Assembly: GCA_003427395.1 (NCBI GenBank)
Contig: BFEA01000729.1
Coordinates: 153,565 to 217,564, forward strand
Source: Chara braunii
Lineage: Eukaryota; Streptophyta; Charophyceae; Charales; Characeae
Length of the DNA: 64,000 nucleotides
Direction: 5' to 3'
The notes beneath the pieces were generated by a model. It did no database searches, was not told the origin of the DNA, and saw nothing but the letters and a program-made list of their open reading frames with translations. The position numbers and the translations under genes are program-made. This document shows positions 44,630 to 55,447 of this stretch, piece by piece (positions within the stretch are counted from its first letter, which is position 1; every line of letters starts with the position of its first letter).

Positions 44630-47600
44630 TGGATAAAAACAATAGGAGGAGAAGAGAGAAATGAGATATTCTTTAATTTATTTATTTTATTCGGCATTTA
44701 ATTTTTAATGAGATCCCCCTTATTTATTAATATTTCCGACGATACAATTAAAATTAAGAAAAAGAATCAAAGATAATAAAAGAAAAGGAAAACAAGAAAA
44801 TTTGATATTTAATTGAATTCCATCGGAATTTATTTTTGATGGAATTGCTTTTATTTTTGTTATTTTCGATAATCGAATTAAGAAATAAGGGAAATAATTA
44901 AATATGATGAAAAGGGAGAAACCCACGAATATTAGATGATTAACTAATATTTGCCCAAATTATTCGAGATCGGATCCAACCCTGGAATATTCATTTATTC
45001 TATTTCTGACGATTCTCTCTATTTTCCGACGATTGAGATTGCTCGCTTGCTCTACCTGATTTCCCTTATTCCTAGCCTTCTCGCAACCTGTGTGTTATGA
45101 GTGCGGGGTGGATGGACGGCGTGGGTTATCGCCATGCTACTCGATTATGCCGCACGGCTTCTTTGCGTCGGTGTTGTTGCTGCTTCGGTTCGGACACATG
45201 GTTCGGGAACCCCGGTGCTATTACGGGATTGCGACATTCTACGGTATTCGACACATTTCAGGCACGGTTTTGGGCCGGCATCAATGTGGTACACGCTGGT
45301 GCATTATCCTTTGGTTCAAAACATGTTCAGTGTTGGTACGACGTTGGTCCAGTATAGGTCTGGCAGGGGCGGGCTCCATCTGCGGTACGATACTTGAGCT
45401 ATTTGACACGCCGCCTAGTTCCGGTTCGATGCTTTGGCTTTGGTACGTTCACTGGTTGGACACTCATGCGGTACAGGAGCCGGGACGCTTGCTGCTCGGT
45501 ACGGTGTTTAACATTGAATTATTACGGTAGTGGCGAAGGCCGCGGCTAATTGGGAACAACTGTGTCAGGTTTGGTACTGGCAGGTAACGGCACAGGCAGC
45601 TGCAGTTCGAAACAGCTATGTCAGACTCGACGTTCTAGACCTTGGTACAAATACTGGTAAAAAACACACAGGCGGCTGCAGTTCGAAATAGCTATGTCAG
45701 ACTCGACGTTCTAGACCTTGGTATAAATACTGGTTGGTTTAATCTTGCTGCTAAGGTTCGGTGGTTCGTCTGGAAATGGAACGGGCCACTTGCTGCACGA
45801 TATGGTTTTCAGCACCGGACTGGTACGGTTGCTGGTCTTGGCCGGACGTGGCACTGGATTTGGTAACGAGTACGGTACAGGTATTTGGGCAAAGATGGCA
45901 CTGGCCACTACAGTCTGACGCAATTACCTTTGGCATAAACGCTGGTCTGGCAACTAGTGATTTTGTTGGTCCTGCAGCGGGCACCGCTGTATCCACGCTG
46001 GCTCTACAGCCCTGGTACCAGAGCTGATATTGCTGATATTGGTTGCGCCTGCGCGCCCTTGGGGCTCCACGGCCTCGGGTGTTGTAGGGTACAGACTGAA
46101 CAGGCGACACGGAAAAGGGACCTTGTGGAAGTTGTGTTCATAGTCTCGAGGGAATAAAGGTCGGGGCTGACATGTGGGACGGGGAATTCGAGCGGGGGAC
46201 TGGACGTGTGCCCGGTGTACCCAGCCCGCATGAGCATCGCCCTGTTCCGGGGGGGGGACACACAGTGTGCCCGGCGTGCACAGTCCCTCTGCTTCGGGCA
46301 GGGATTGAATAACCCAGATGAGAGCTCAGACCGCGAAAGCATGGACGTGGAGGATTCAGACTGGGGTGGTGGATTGAAGTGTACCAGGCGTCCGCCGCCC
46401 ACATGAACTCAATTGACTTGAGCTCCAGAGATCTGAACTAGTGCTCGACAGCCCGGTTGGGGCACAGGCCATGGGGGCTTCGATGGGTACTTGCAAAGAA
46501 GGGAAAGGTCGGAGTGCCTGGTGTTCGCAGTCACTGCCTTGCAGTTGACTGGAGAGACTGGGATTTGACCAGCCCCGTGTACTACGGTGAGGGAGAAGAG
46601 GAGAGTGAGGTGTACCCAACTTTCTCTAGGCAGCGTCCTGGCTGGTTTGCACAGGGAACAGGAGCAGTTAGCTGTGCACCAGGAAGGGAGCAAACATGAT
46701 GTGAGTGTCTGTCGTTCCCCTCCCGCAGCACAACTCGACTCGCCAAGAGGGAGCAGAGCGTCAGGCACTGGGTAGGTAGGGGCGGCGTGCTAGGTGTGCC
46801 CCGTCCACGCAACGCTGCGGAACGGAGGGGTACGAATACGGGAGAGCAAGGGGGGAGTTTGTCGTCGGGTAACACAGGCTGGCGACGGAGAATCGAATGT
46901 GAATGGGTTGAACCAGACAGGGAGCGTACCAGGTGAACTCTGCTAGAGGGAGAATGTGAAGGCTTGCACAGTACACGCTGTGAAGGGACGCGCCAGGTGT
47001 GCGCTGCCCACTCTTGAGATAGTTTCAAAACAGCTCGGTTCGTAACGGGGAGAGGGGAAGAAGAGGGGAAAATCAGTATGCTCGGCGACGCCGCGTGGAA
47101 GGATCGCGCTGCTAGGGAGGCGTGATCAGAAAGAGAAAGCCCCGCTTGTGGTGATCTGCGTTGTGATCAGCTAGCCCGAAGGGGGGGGGGTTTCGGCCTA
47201 GTACCTGTCGCGCCCAATGATCGTGTGTGTGGTCATTCGCTAGTGACAGGATCAACCACGCTTGCGGTAGGGGAGATCAATCGCCCTCGCGGGGAAGGCA
47301 TCCGACTGTTTTGACCTCTCGAAGACATACAAGGTTGTCTCACTCGCTGCTTGAGTGTTCAGTCACGCTTGAACTGTTAAAAACCTTCGGACAGATAGGA
47401 CATATCAACTTTTTTCACGGATTGATGATATTAGCGACTTTCGCTGCTGAAACAGCGGCTTGTTAAGGGATGGGAGCGACTGTTAAACCATTTTGGGTTT
47501 TTGAGAGGATGACGGCGTGATAATGTGAATCTCCACTTCTAAGTAAGAGTTCCCAAATCACTGCTGGGGAGGTAAGTGATGCTCTGTCCGATTTCTGAAA

Positions 47601-48918
47601 GGCAGAGGCGTGGGGGAGGATTAAGCTGCGCTGAGACACCCGCAGGGTTCGTTGGAACTTTCCTCTGCCACTTGAACCAGGAGGGCAGAAAGGACTCGCA
47701 AAAGAGAGAAAGAGGGGGAAACATGTATAAAGTCACGGACATTTCCCGAGCGGTGTTCCTTCATTACTTTGTTATTTATTTTATTTTTAATTATTTATCG
47801 ATCAGAAGGACCGTCAATACATAATTACCGTAATGCTTTAAATTGTCAGATCATTGCCGGATGACTACTTCTGAGTGCGATCCTGAAAAAGCCTGAAGTC
47901 TGGTAGATTAAGAACTGTTTCTCAAAACAAAAATTTGACGCTCAACTTTATTCAAAGACCTAAATTCAAATGCTTTGTCTGCAAGTCGTCCTGAAAACGT
48001 GAGATACACATGCCATGAGACAATCGACAGTGTTATCCTTGTTACTTCAGATTTTGTTCAAAATCAGGTAAGCGACAAAGTCGCAGCAACAAACAAAGTG
48101 CAGATCGCTAAATGAGCGTACGCCCCACCCCTATCCCGGTTTGGGGACGGAATCTTTGTCATCACACTAACCTTGCTCGGTGGCAGAACCGCTGCTTTAT
48201 TTAATATACAGTTCAACAGTCACTTCCGGATCACACTCCGGCCGCGTCTCAACAGGAGGCATGCGTGATGTATAAAGTGCAGCTCTAGGTACCAAGCTCG
48301 AAAACGGGAAGCACACCCGGGATGAAATTGACTGTTTTGCCTCCCAGGGGATAATCAAGTTGAGTCAGGGAATTGAGTCGAGTCCACACGAATGGTGATT
48401 CCATCAGCTGATCGGTCACAATCAGCTGGCTCCCGAGGTAGAAGTGACAGTGCGGCGAGCAATGTGTGAGCGTGGGAGGGAGAGAGAGACAGAGAGAGAG
48501 TGACCTGAGTGTGGGCAAAGAGGAGCAAAGCTTAGAACCCGGCTCACAAACTGTTTAAAAAGTCAGACTTCTTGATTACCATACTATTGCCTATTTCTGA
48601 ATTGTTCCAATAGTGAATTAGCCATTATTTTGCGTTGAATGATAAACTGAAACGGCAAACGTACCTGATCAGTCTGAACCAGTACTCTGAGCCTTCTTGA
48701 GGAAAATATGATATTTAATTGAGTAAAAAGAAAACGTTGTGTTCTCATATTCCAATGATGGGGAGAAATCCCCTGTAAGCGGAAGGCGGCATAACAGGCG
48801 GATTCCAAAAGGCTCCCTGCTGGTCGCTGAGGACCTCGGAAGCGGGCGTAGCGAGTGACAGGCGCCGTTGCCCTTGGCTTCAGCGAACGGTAGAAGCCCC
48901 TCCCCGGGTTTCCTCACA
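44630..48918 (+). repeat. 5' LTR of element B, about 4.3 kb
   Basis: Starts TGG and ends CTCACA just before the PBS. The first 1.6 kb matches 62393-64000. Contents: an AT-rich start, a ~67 bp tandem duplication with CAGACTCGACGTTCTAGACC (about 45600-45730), a TATAAATA box at about 45722 (only in this copy), and a GC-rich stretch with a dispersed ~22 bp motif (46206-47010). ORFs in it are open in both LTR copies but in several frames at once and resemble no protein. Confidence 0.82.
46206..47012 (+). repeat. Dispersed ~22 bp motif in the LTR, about 7 copies
   Basis: GTGTGCCCGGTGTACCCAGC-like sequences begin near 46206, 46265, 46379, 46512, 46786, 46924 and 46989, with drift (GTGTACCAGGCGTCC, GCGCCAGGTGTGCGC). 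Irregular spacing suggests separate sites, not a simple tandem repeat. Possible enhancer or protein-binding sites in U3. Confidence 0.55.
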
Positions 48919-48922
48919 ATAT

Positions 48923-48940
48923 TGGCGTCCTTGCCGGGGA
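48923..48940 (+). promoter_or_regulatory. Primer-binding site, tRNA-Asp type
   Basis: TGGCGTCCTTGCCGGGGA differs at two of 18 positions from TGGCGCCGTTGCCGGGGA, the tRNA-Asp-complementary PBS well known in plant Ty3/gypsy (Athila-type) elements. It lies 4 bp after CTCACA, fixing the LTR end. It would prime minus-strand DNA synthesis. Confidence 0.85.
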
Positions 48941-50885
48941 GGGGATTGCATCCCCAAGGCCGCGGCCTTCCCCAACCAACAGCGGTGCACGGGCTGATTA
49001 GTTAAACACTGATTAGCTTGATTTTTTTTATTAATTTATTTAAAAAAAATATATATTTAGTTTTTTTTTTTTTAAATATCTTCTGATCCGCGCATTTTTG
49101 CGCGAACCGCACCGGGTCCTGTGTTCGTCTCCTCGAAGAGACGGGTATTTTGAGACCTTTTTTGGTAAATTCTAACGGCTAAATTCTCGAAAAATTAATT
49201 TTATTTAATTTTTTAATTATTAATTTAAAATTTCCCGTTTTTTTTTTTTTATTAATTACGGAAAATAGAACCGAAATCCGGGCAAAACACATGGGAGAAA
49301 AGTTGTCCAAAAGAATTTTCCCAACATTCTGGGACTATAGTCGGGAAAAACGGACGCCGTTTGTAGAAACAGCGGGGACCAGCAGATAGGGGAAAAAAAA
49401 TAAAGCAAAGGGGAAATTTGATTTTCTTTGTAATTTAATTATAATTAAGAGGGAAAGAAATAAAGAAAAGTGGTCCAATAGGATTTCTCTATAAGCCTTG
49501 TGGAATCTAGTGAAAAATTTTGTGCGGTAATCGGGGGGTTGTGGTGACCGTGCGAGCGCGCGCAAGACCCTAAAACCCCAATTAGAGAAACCCTAATTAG
49601 GGAAACCCCTAAACCCTAATTAGGTGAAACCCTAATTAGGGGTTTAGGAGGCAAATGCAACTTCTAATATTATAGTAAAACTGAATTTAGAAGTTACTCA
49701 CAAAAAGCTTTAAATCTTGTACTTTTCCATAATTTTAAATATTTTATTGATAAAAATTAGGAAAATTTAATTAAAATATCATTTTTTCTATTTTTAATTG
49801 TATAAAATTGCTCTACCGACTCTTTCTGGCAATGGATTAAGGGACGATTGTCCCAAACCCCATCCCCACGGGGGTCGGGGAACTGCTGCCGAAACGTTTC
49901 GGATTTCCTATTTTTATGAAATTTTATCTGAATTTTGGCAAATTAATTAACAAAACTTATTAAAAATCCAGTAAAAATCGGGTAACCATTTTTTTCATTA
50001 TTTCTTATATTTTTCCCCACCGGCGCCCGAACCCCATCCCAACGGGGGGAGGCGAAATGCTGCCGGAATTTTAAAAAATTTGCCAAAATTATTCGGATGA
50101 AAGATAGATCAAGAAACTTGGCATAATAGGGTGGAAACCTATCCCTATCAAGGGGAAAATAGAAAGAAGAATTATTTTGACTTTTTTTTTTTCTAATTAA
50201 ATTTTGATAAACTATAGAAAATTTGAGAAAAGACGGAGATAAGAGAGAAAGACCAACGAGGGATTACAGGGAGTAACTAAATCAAGTCCCCGAAAGGTTG
50301 GAAAAAAAAAAGGGATTTTCTCAAATTTTTAGTATATTTAGTTGAGTTAATTAAAAATAAATTAATTAAAAAATTTAGGAGGAGGATAAAAAACAAGGGA
50401 GGCTTGACTCTAACCTCCCCATATACTTTCCCTTCGAATCTCTAACACTGAAGTAGAGACACCCCAATTTTGGGGTTATTCTTAAAATTTTTCCTAATTT
50501 AAGTTCGTAAAATCCTTAAAAATCTATAAACGACTTAAGAAATCAAGAAGTAAACCTGATATTTCGTAGTTGCTTTAGCTAGCTGTAGCCCTTGTGAGAT
50601 GCTGGTGCGCACGGGAGCGCACTAGGAAGAATTCCCTCGAATACTGCACATGCCTTCTATTCGAGGAAAGTCGAATAGAAGGCTCGTTAACCCAATTCGA
50701 GCCGGGAATTCTGCGTTGTAGATATCTGGGCTACTTTATGATACATATAGGACATACGTAGGCAAGATTTATTCAGGGATCGCTTCCCGAACCCCATCCC
50801 AACAGGGGGAGGCGAAGTGCTGCCAAAATTGTTTTAGGAATATAGTCTCCTTACCATTATACTCTCCCTTCCAGGCGCCATAGGG
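48941..50885 (+). other. AT-rich leader of element B
   Basis: No gene. It contains a CCCTAAACCCTAATTAGG-type tract (49567-49648), three copies of a GAACCCCATCCCAACGGGG/GCTGCC box (about 49853, 50028, 50789), the palindrome CCGAAACGTTTCGG (49889-49902), and a hairpin cluster at 50605-50711. Long leaders before the first ORF are normal for giant Ty3 elements and usually carry packaging signals. Confidence 0.6.
50605..50711 (+). repeat. Nested hairpins in the leader
   Basis: GTGCGC/GCGCAC at 50605-50622. Outer stem 50629-50642 with 50695-50711 (GAATTCCCTCGAAT pairing with ATTCGA plus GGGAATTC, 3-nt bulge). Inner 13 bp perfect stem GCCTTCTATTCGA/TCGAATAGAAGGC (50652-50664/50671-50683). Confidence 0.8.
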
Positions 50886-51769
50886 TTGTCCCCACGTCCA
50901 GCAGCTAGTCGGATGCATAGGAAGATCCTGAGCAGCCGCGGGAGAGGCTTAGTGAGAGGATATCTGTATCTGGATTTAGAGACGGCCAATGGGGTCGTCT
51001 TGAGTCCCGCCACGTCAGGAGAGAGTGACATTCTCCACATGGCGGAGCGGCTTTTGCGGGTGGAGGTTGACGCTTTTCGCACAGACAACGGACGGTACCC
51101 GCTGACCTTGTTTCACGGCGGCCACCCTTGCACATTAGCGGAGACCTAGTGATAGCGCAAGACGGGTTCTTTCCGCACGCAGGGACTTGGCTGAGGGCAG
51201 TCGTTCCAGCATTCGTGGTGGATTCCGTCTTCGGTGGGATATGAGGCATAGTAGAGGCCTACCTCGAGGCTAGGAAGCTCGAGCATCTCTCGAGAGGGGA
51301 GCTGGATTCCCATTACATTTACTATTCCCTAGGGACAGTCGGGCCTCGTTGGGGAGATGAGAGGGTGCATCTCGTGGAGTTGATCCGTTCGATAGCACCA
51401 TACGGGGCTGATCTCCAGTGGGGAACTCCCTCGTACGCGTCGGGCTTGCTGGACCGAGAGCTCCGAGCAGGACCCGAGTACATTACGTGTATAGGCCTCC
51501 TCGTTTTGGACGATTGGTGGAGCTGGTGGAGAGACGAGATTAGGGCACTGATACCTGAGTATCAGTTGACGGATTATTATCAGGCCATAGGTCTTCCACC
51601 ATGCCGCATAGAGAACGAGCTCGACGACGAGGAGTGGGACAAAGACAACGACGAGGAGGTCTGGGAGCCTGACTGGGTCGACTCCGAGAGCGAGAGCACT
51701 GAGTCGGAGGAGGAGATTGACGTTACCGATGCCCATTTTCCCAGGATAGGGGTCGCTGTCCGGGCCTAG
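50886..51769 (+). pseudogene. Upstream-ORF family member B1
   Basis: Frames 50886-51149 (87 aa; LVRGYLYLDLETANG) and 51365-51769 (134 aa), joined by a frameshifted stretch reading AFVVDSVFGG and YYSLGTVGPRWGDERVHLVE. These are the three conserved segments of the family seen in A1-A4, in the same order. The C-terminus is long and acidic (DDEEWDKDNDEEVWEPDW), unlike the A copies. Unknown function. First gene after the leader. Confidence 0.6.
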
Positions 51770-51854
51770 GAGACGGTGCGCAGAGGAGACGTGCTAGGAG
51801 TAGTGATTGAGTGGGCTTAGCGCTTAGGGTCAGCAGGCAGCAGAGCGCGATTCG

Positions 51855-52889
51855 ATGGTAGAGCAGGTTGATAGAGTGGAGTTTCCGATCGACAATGTTA
51901 GATGGCCTAGGCCCCCTGAGACCGTGGTGTCCGACGTGCTAGAGTTCGATTTACCGGCCAGGAGCGTAGTCGAGCCCAGGCTTTATAGCAGTTGGAGATC
52001 GATACGATTGGGCCCGGACGTACACCTGTGGACGTACGTGGTTGAGACCTACGAGCCGGACAGTCAGCACTGGCGAGCGCCGGGGACGACGTGTATCGAG
52101 GCTATAAGACATATCTATCTCTCGTACTCGGTGAGGGCCGAGGTCTATTTTGAGGGATTGGTGCATGAGTTTTGGCGCCGTGAGCAAGAGGCTAGGGCGA
52201 TTTTATCCGGTCAGGTAGATAGCGTCCGTGCAGATACTGAGGGATTGCACTATTCGGTTAGGGCAACGAGGACGACCCTCCGGATCGGAGGAGCCTTTCC
52301 GTTCCCCTCTGTGCGACTGCGAGTGAGGTTTCCTGCATTTGTAGTGGAGGAGCTCTTGGGTCTGACCCACATCGTTGAGACGTATTTAACTAGCCTTGAG
52401 TTGGACGGACTAAGGAGAGGGCTAGCGGACCGTGATTGGAATGCGTACGCACAGTTTATCGGAGGACCCCTTACGAGGGAGAGAGGACTCCAGCTTGTAG
52501 AGTTTATACGGGCTCTAGCGTCCTCGGGAGAGCAGGAGTCATTTTATCTGTACCAACCTCTAGACTTCTGGACCGCGCTAGAGAGAGAGGCGCAGAGACC
52601 TGCGGATTATCTAGCTGGAGTGGGGGAGCTATTCGCTGAGACTCGCGAGAGGAGACTGAACCAGCTCATTCCAAGTTGGGAGGTTGAGGAACATTATCAA
52701 CGACTGTACCTGGACGCCGATGACCTAGGGTGGTACGCCGAGGATAGAGAGAGGGAGGACTTAGATGAGGTAGAGCCTTGGGGCGACCGAGACCAGGGCT
52801 GGGGAGATCTTGCGTTGGCCGATCGGGAGGAGCAGGTAGGAGGAGAGGCGCAGCTGCAGGACGTTTGGGGACACCTTCCTCAGGCTTAG
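51855..52889 (+). CDS. Upstream-ORF family member B2, intact 344 aa
   Basis: The longest intact ORF in the upstream block, Met start at 51855. Unknown family. Conserved order: IRHIYLSYSVRAEVYFEGLV (about 96-115), LRVRFPAFVVEELLGL (about 153-168), YAQFIGGPLTRERGLQLVEF (about 198-217), then an acidic tail (DREREDLDEVEPWGDRDQGW). The same PAFVVExxxG and GPxxxxG signatures occur in A1-A4. Acidic and soluble-looking, with no transmembrane segment. It is 86 bp after B1 on the same strand. Its survival as a full frame among broken neighbours makes it the best candidate for a defined protein. Confidence 0.65.
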   Translation: MVEQVDRVEFPIDNVRWPRPPETVVSDVLEFDLPARSVVEPRLYSSWRSIRLGPDVHLWTYVVETYEPDSQHWRAPGTTCIEAIRHIYLSYSVRAEVYFEGLVHEFWRREQEARAILSGQVDSVRADTEGLHYSVRATRTTLRIGGAFPFPSVRLRVRFPAFVVEELLGLTHIVETYLTSLELDGLRRGLADRDWNAYAQFIGGPLTRERGLQLVEFIRALASSGEQESFYLYQPLDFWTALEREAQRPADYLAGVGELFAETRERRLNQLIPSWEVEEHYQRLYLDADDLGWYAEDREREDLDEVEPWGDRDQGWGDLALADREEQVGGEAQLQDVWGHLPQA

Positions 52890-52966
52890 GGACAAGAGGC
52901 TATCCCTTGGGGACGGGGGGTAGATGAGGACGGAGATGTGGATATGGCAGACGCCGAGAGGGATTA

Positions 52967-53774
52967 GTGCAGGCCGGGGAGTTTGAGAGAGTTGAAAGAA
53001 GAAAAATAAAAGTGGATGGGGTGATGAAGAGTGATGCGGATGTATGGCTGGCGTATGTTTTGACACGGGGATCGAAATCGTATAGAGCGAGGAAACTGAT
53101 AGGGCCGAGAGAGACGGCAGTGGGTTACGATGTGCCACTCTCGGTACGCTTAGAGGAGATAGCGAGTGTGCCGATATATCACTTTGGTACTTGGTTAACG
53201 GAATGAGTGTTCTTGTGGAGGGTGATTACAGATGATAGAGGATTCGAATTTCCCCGACGATTGGAGGGGATAGGACATCTTGTGTTTGATGAGACACGGG
53301 ATATAGAGATAGGGCTAACACTTGCGGGTGTTAGCAGAGCCTGGTGGAAATATGAGGTTTTAGCATAGGCAATAGTGAGACAGCGACTGACGTGCATTGC
53401 GAGAGACAGACCTTTCACCACCCGAATCGTGATCGGTCCTCCTCACTTGATCTACCATCCGGTAGAGAGCTGGCGGATGGTCCTACCTACGTTTGTCATA
53501 TAACAAACTTACGGGAGTGTAGACTGCTTGACGAGAGCGGTCGACCACACTCTGCATGCGCTCTGGTTGGGACTAGCGCCTCGATTCCGACAGGCATACT
53601 ACGCGGTCTGCGTAAGGTGGGGAGCCCCGGACGAGGAGACGCGGAGAGACTTGATCGACGCTACGTGATGGGTAGATTGTTTGAGGCCTGCAGATCTGAT
53701 TTACTATTGTCGTAGGCGGGTAGAGGACAAGTACGTAGGGTTGGAGGACCTGAAATACTTGTTTTGTGCATAAG
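52967..53774 (+). pseudogene. Upstream-ORF family member B3
   Basis: 52967-53206 is open. Beyond it the family reading continues through several stops and frame changes: FPRRLEGIGHLVFDETRD, LPTFVI, QTYGSVDCL, AYYAVCVRWGAPDEETRR, and YYCRRRVEDKYVGLEDLKYL to the stop at about 53774. The last segment matches the C-terminal 'RRE..xxDDLxxLF' element of A2 and A3. At least three in-frame stops. Confidence 0.55.
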
Positions 53775-54068
53775 TTAGCAGAAGGGATGCCAGGTCGGAC
53801 GACTACGTGGATTAATGTGAGCAGACAGTTAGTGAACGAGGGTTTTACGATTACTGTCCTACTCAGAGCGCACTTAGACGACGATCTGACAGAGCATGAG
53901 AGCTTCCTACAGGCCAGGGAGTTCATTCGTGAATACAGGTCAGAAGGTCTTGAATGCGTGACCTTCCAAACCAAGATATCGTATGAAGTGATGGTGTGGT
54001 CAGCTGGGTACTTACGTGCGGAATTGTTCTTTGTTGAGACGGTAGCAGAAGCTAGGAGTAGGGTATGA
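53766..54068 (+). CDS. Small upstream ORF B4 (second repeated family)
   Basis: 100 aa, Met start overlapping the end of B3. Contains VSRQLVNEGFTITVLLR, an acidic stretch, ISYEVMVWSAGYLRAELFFV and TVAEARSRV at the C-terminus. The same pattern, VSRQL...LR...YEV...LxxE...TxEAR, is repeated in B5, so the two are tandem paralogues of a second unknown family. Confidence 0.5.
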   Translation: MHKLAEGMPGRTTTWINVSRQLVNEGFTITVLLRAHLDDDLTEHESFLQAREFIREYRSEGLECVTFQTKISYEVMVWSAGYLRAELFFVETVAEARSRV

Positions 54069-54084
54069 GTCGATTTACCTTGTC

Positions 54085-54516
54085 ATGAGAGAGTGTGAGC
54101 GGCAACTATATCAATGTAGGCCTCGAGCTTCGTATTCACTCCGGTGGGACCGCGGAGGGTCTGACTCCTGGAGAAATGTGAGTGAGAGGAATCCCCGAGT
54201 TGCTACTCGAGGAGGTGAGATGAGCCGCCTCTCCTCTCTGCGACGACTTCCGTATGCTCGAGTTGTCTCGAGGCAGTTAGCATGTGACAACGAGACTCTA
54301 CAGATTCCTTTGAGGGTGAACGTCGAGGAGGAACTGTCGGACAGTGAGTTCAAGGAGCTTGATGAGAACGTCATACGGGAGCAGAGCTTAAGAGAACTGA
54401 AGGAGTTGACAATACAGAGTTGGGTGGTATATGAAGTGATCATTTGCGTTAAAGGGAAAGTGCGCTTGGAAATAGTTCGAGACGATACGCCCACAGAAGC
54501 TCGGGGTAATATGTGA
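54085..54516 (+). CDS. Small upstream ORF B5 with a Gag-like N-terminus
   Basis: 143 aa. Residues ~15-40 (SYSLRWDRGGSDSWRNVSER) closely match the Gag linker at about 57990-58070 (PYSLRWDRKNTDPWRSVEDR). The rest (VSRQLACDNETLQIPLR... WVVYEVIICVKGKVRLEIV... DDTPTEARGN) parallels B4. It looks like a recombinant of a Gag segment and the B4 family. It ends at a TGA (54514-54516). Confidence 0.5.
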   Translation: MRECERQLYQCRPRASYSLRWDRGGSDSWRNVSERNPRVATRGGEMSRLSSLRRLPYARVVSRQLACDNETLQIPLRVNVEEELSDSEFKELDENVIREQSLRELKELTIQSWVVYEVIICVKGKVRLEIVRDDTPTEARGNM

Positions 54517-54889
54517 TGGAGATGGATCGCAGGCGATGAATGATCTAGAGGGAAGGAAAAAGAGAGTCGACGAGCGAGTTACTAAATTAGTAGTAAAACG
54601 GGTTAAGGAACTCGGTACCAAGATCCAAGATTGTGCACCGAGCAAGAGTGAGAGCGAGTTGCGAAGAATAAAAGCAGCAACACGAGTATGAGAGAGGCTT
54701 CTCAAAGAGGATAGGGAATTCTTCGTAAGATGGCGTCTTGACTTTCTGGAGAGCGTAAAGGAGAGAGTTTGTAGCAGAGAGGAGCAAGAAGACTCGCTTG
54801 AGTCGACAGGAAGGACAGGTGGGTTGTCGGAGGCTGCAGCGTCGAAAGAAAAGGCGAAGGGAGAAGGAACGTCAAAACAATGATAGAAG
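54517..54889. other. Spacer with weak coding signal
   Basis: Plus-strand reading is protein-like but broken by stops (KRVKELGTKIQDCAPSKSES). Probably a decayed ORF of the upstream block. Confidence 0.35.
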
Positions 54890-55447
54890 ACGATGAACTT
54901 TGAAAAATATAGTGTGTGCATAGTAGGACGGGCAAACGGGCTCATCGCTTGTGTGGTGATACAATTGTTCCACTTAGAGAGACTCAGCGTAATCGAAGAA
55001 GCGGAGTGTACTCGACGAGTTGTCTCCTTTTGGGTGACTGGACTTTGGGTGGGAGAAGAAAGCGCGCGCCTGATCGACTAATCACTGCGGGTGTCTACTT
55101 TTGGTGATCGACCCTTGAGTAGGGCGTGGCGTGAGACCCCTAGGAAGGGCAAACGGGCCCATCGCTTGTGTGGTGATACGATTGATAGAAGAAGGTGAAC
55201 TTTGAAAAATATAGTACGCGCATAGTAGGAAGGGCAAACGGGCTCATCGCTTGTGTGGTGATACACTTGTTCAACTTAGAGAGACTCGGCGTAATCGAAG
55301 AAGCGGAGTGTACTCGACGAGTTGTACGGAAGGCGCGAGTGACTGGACTTTGGGTGAGAGAAGGAAGCGCGCGCCTGATCGACTACTCACTGCGCGTCTC
55401 CCTTCGGTGATCGACCCTTGAGTAGGGCGTGGCGTGAGACCCCTAGG
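54890..55447 (+). repeat. ~300 bp tandem duplication
   Basis: Copy 1 (54890-55145) and copy 2 (55193-55447) share AACTTTGAAAAATATAGT, AGGGCAAACGGGCTCATCGC, AAGAAGCGGAGTGTACTCGA and GGGCGTGGCGTGAGACCCCT. A third partial copy of the middle block is at about 55140-55185. Coding status unclear. Confidence 0.88.

Noticed and set aside
45090-45530. ORF of 146 aa in the 5' LTR with a counterpart of 188 aa at 62713-63279
   Set aside because: Conserved only because LTRs are copies. Three frames are open in parallel, Cys/Leu-rich, and frame indels between copies are not multiples of three.
46014-46026. TGGTACCAGAGC, one mismatch from the initiator-Met tRNA PBS
   Set aside because: Homology to the right copy continues through and beyond this site, so it lies inside the LTR. 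The tRNA-Asp PBS at 48923 fits the LTR end.
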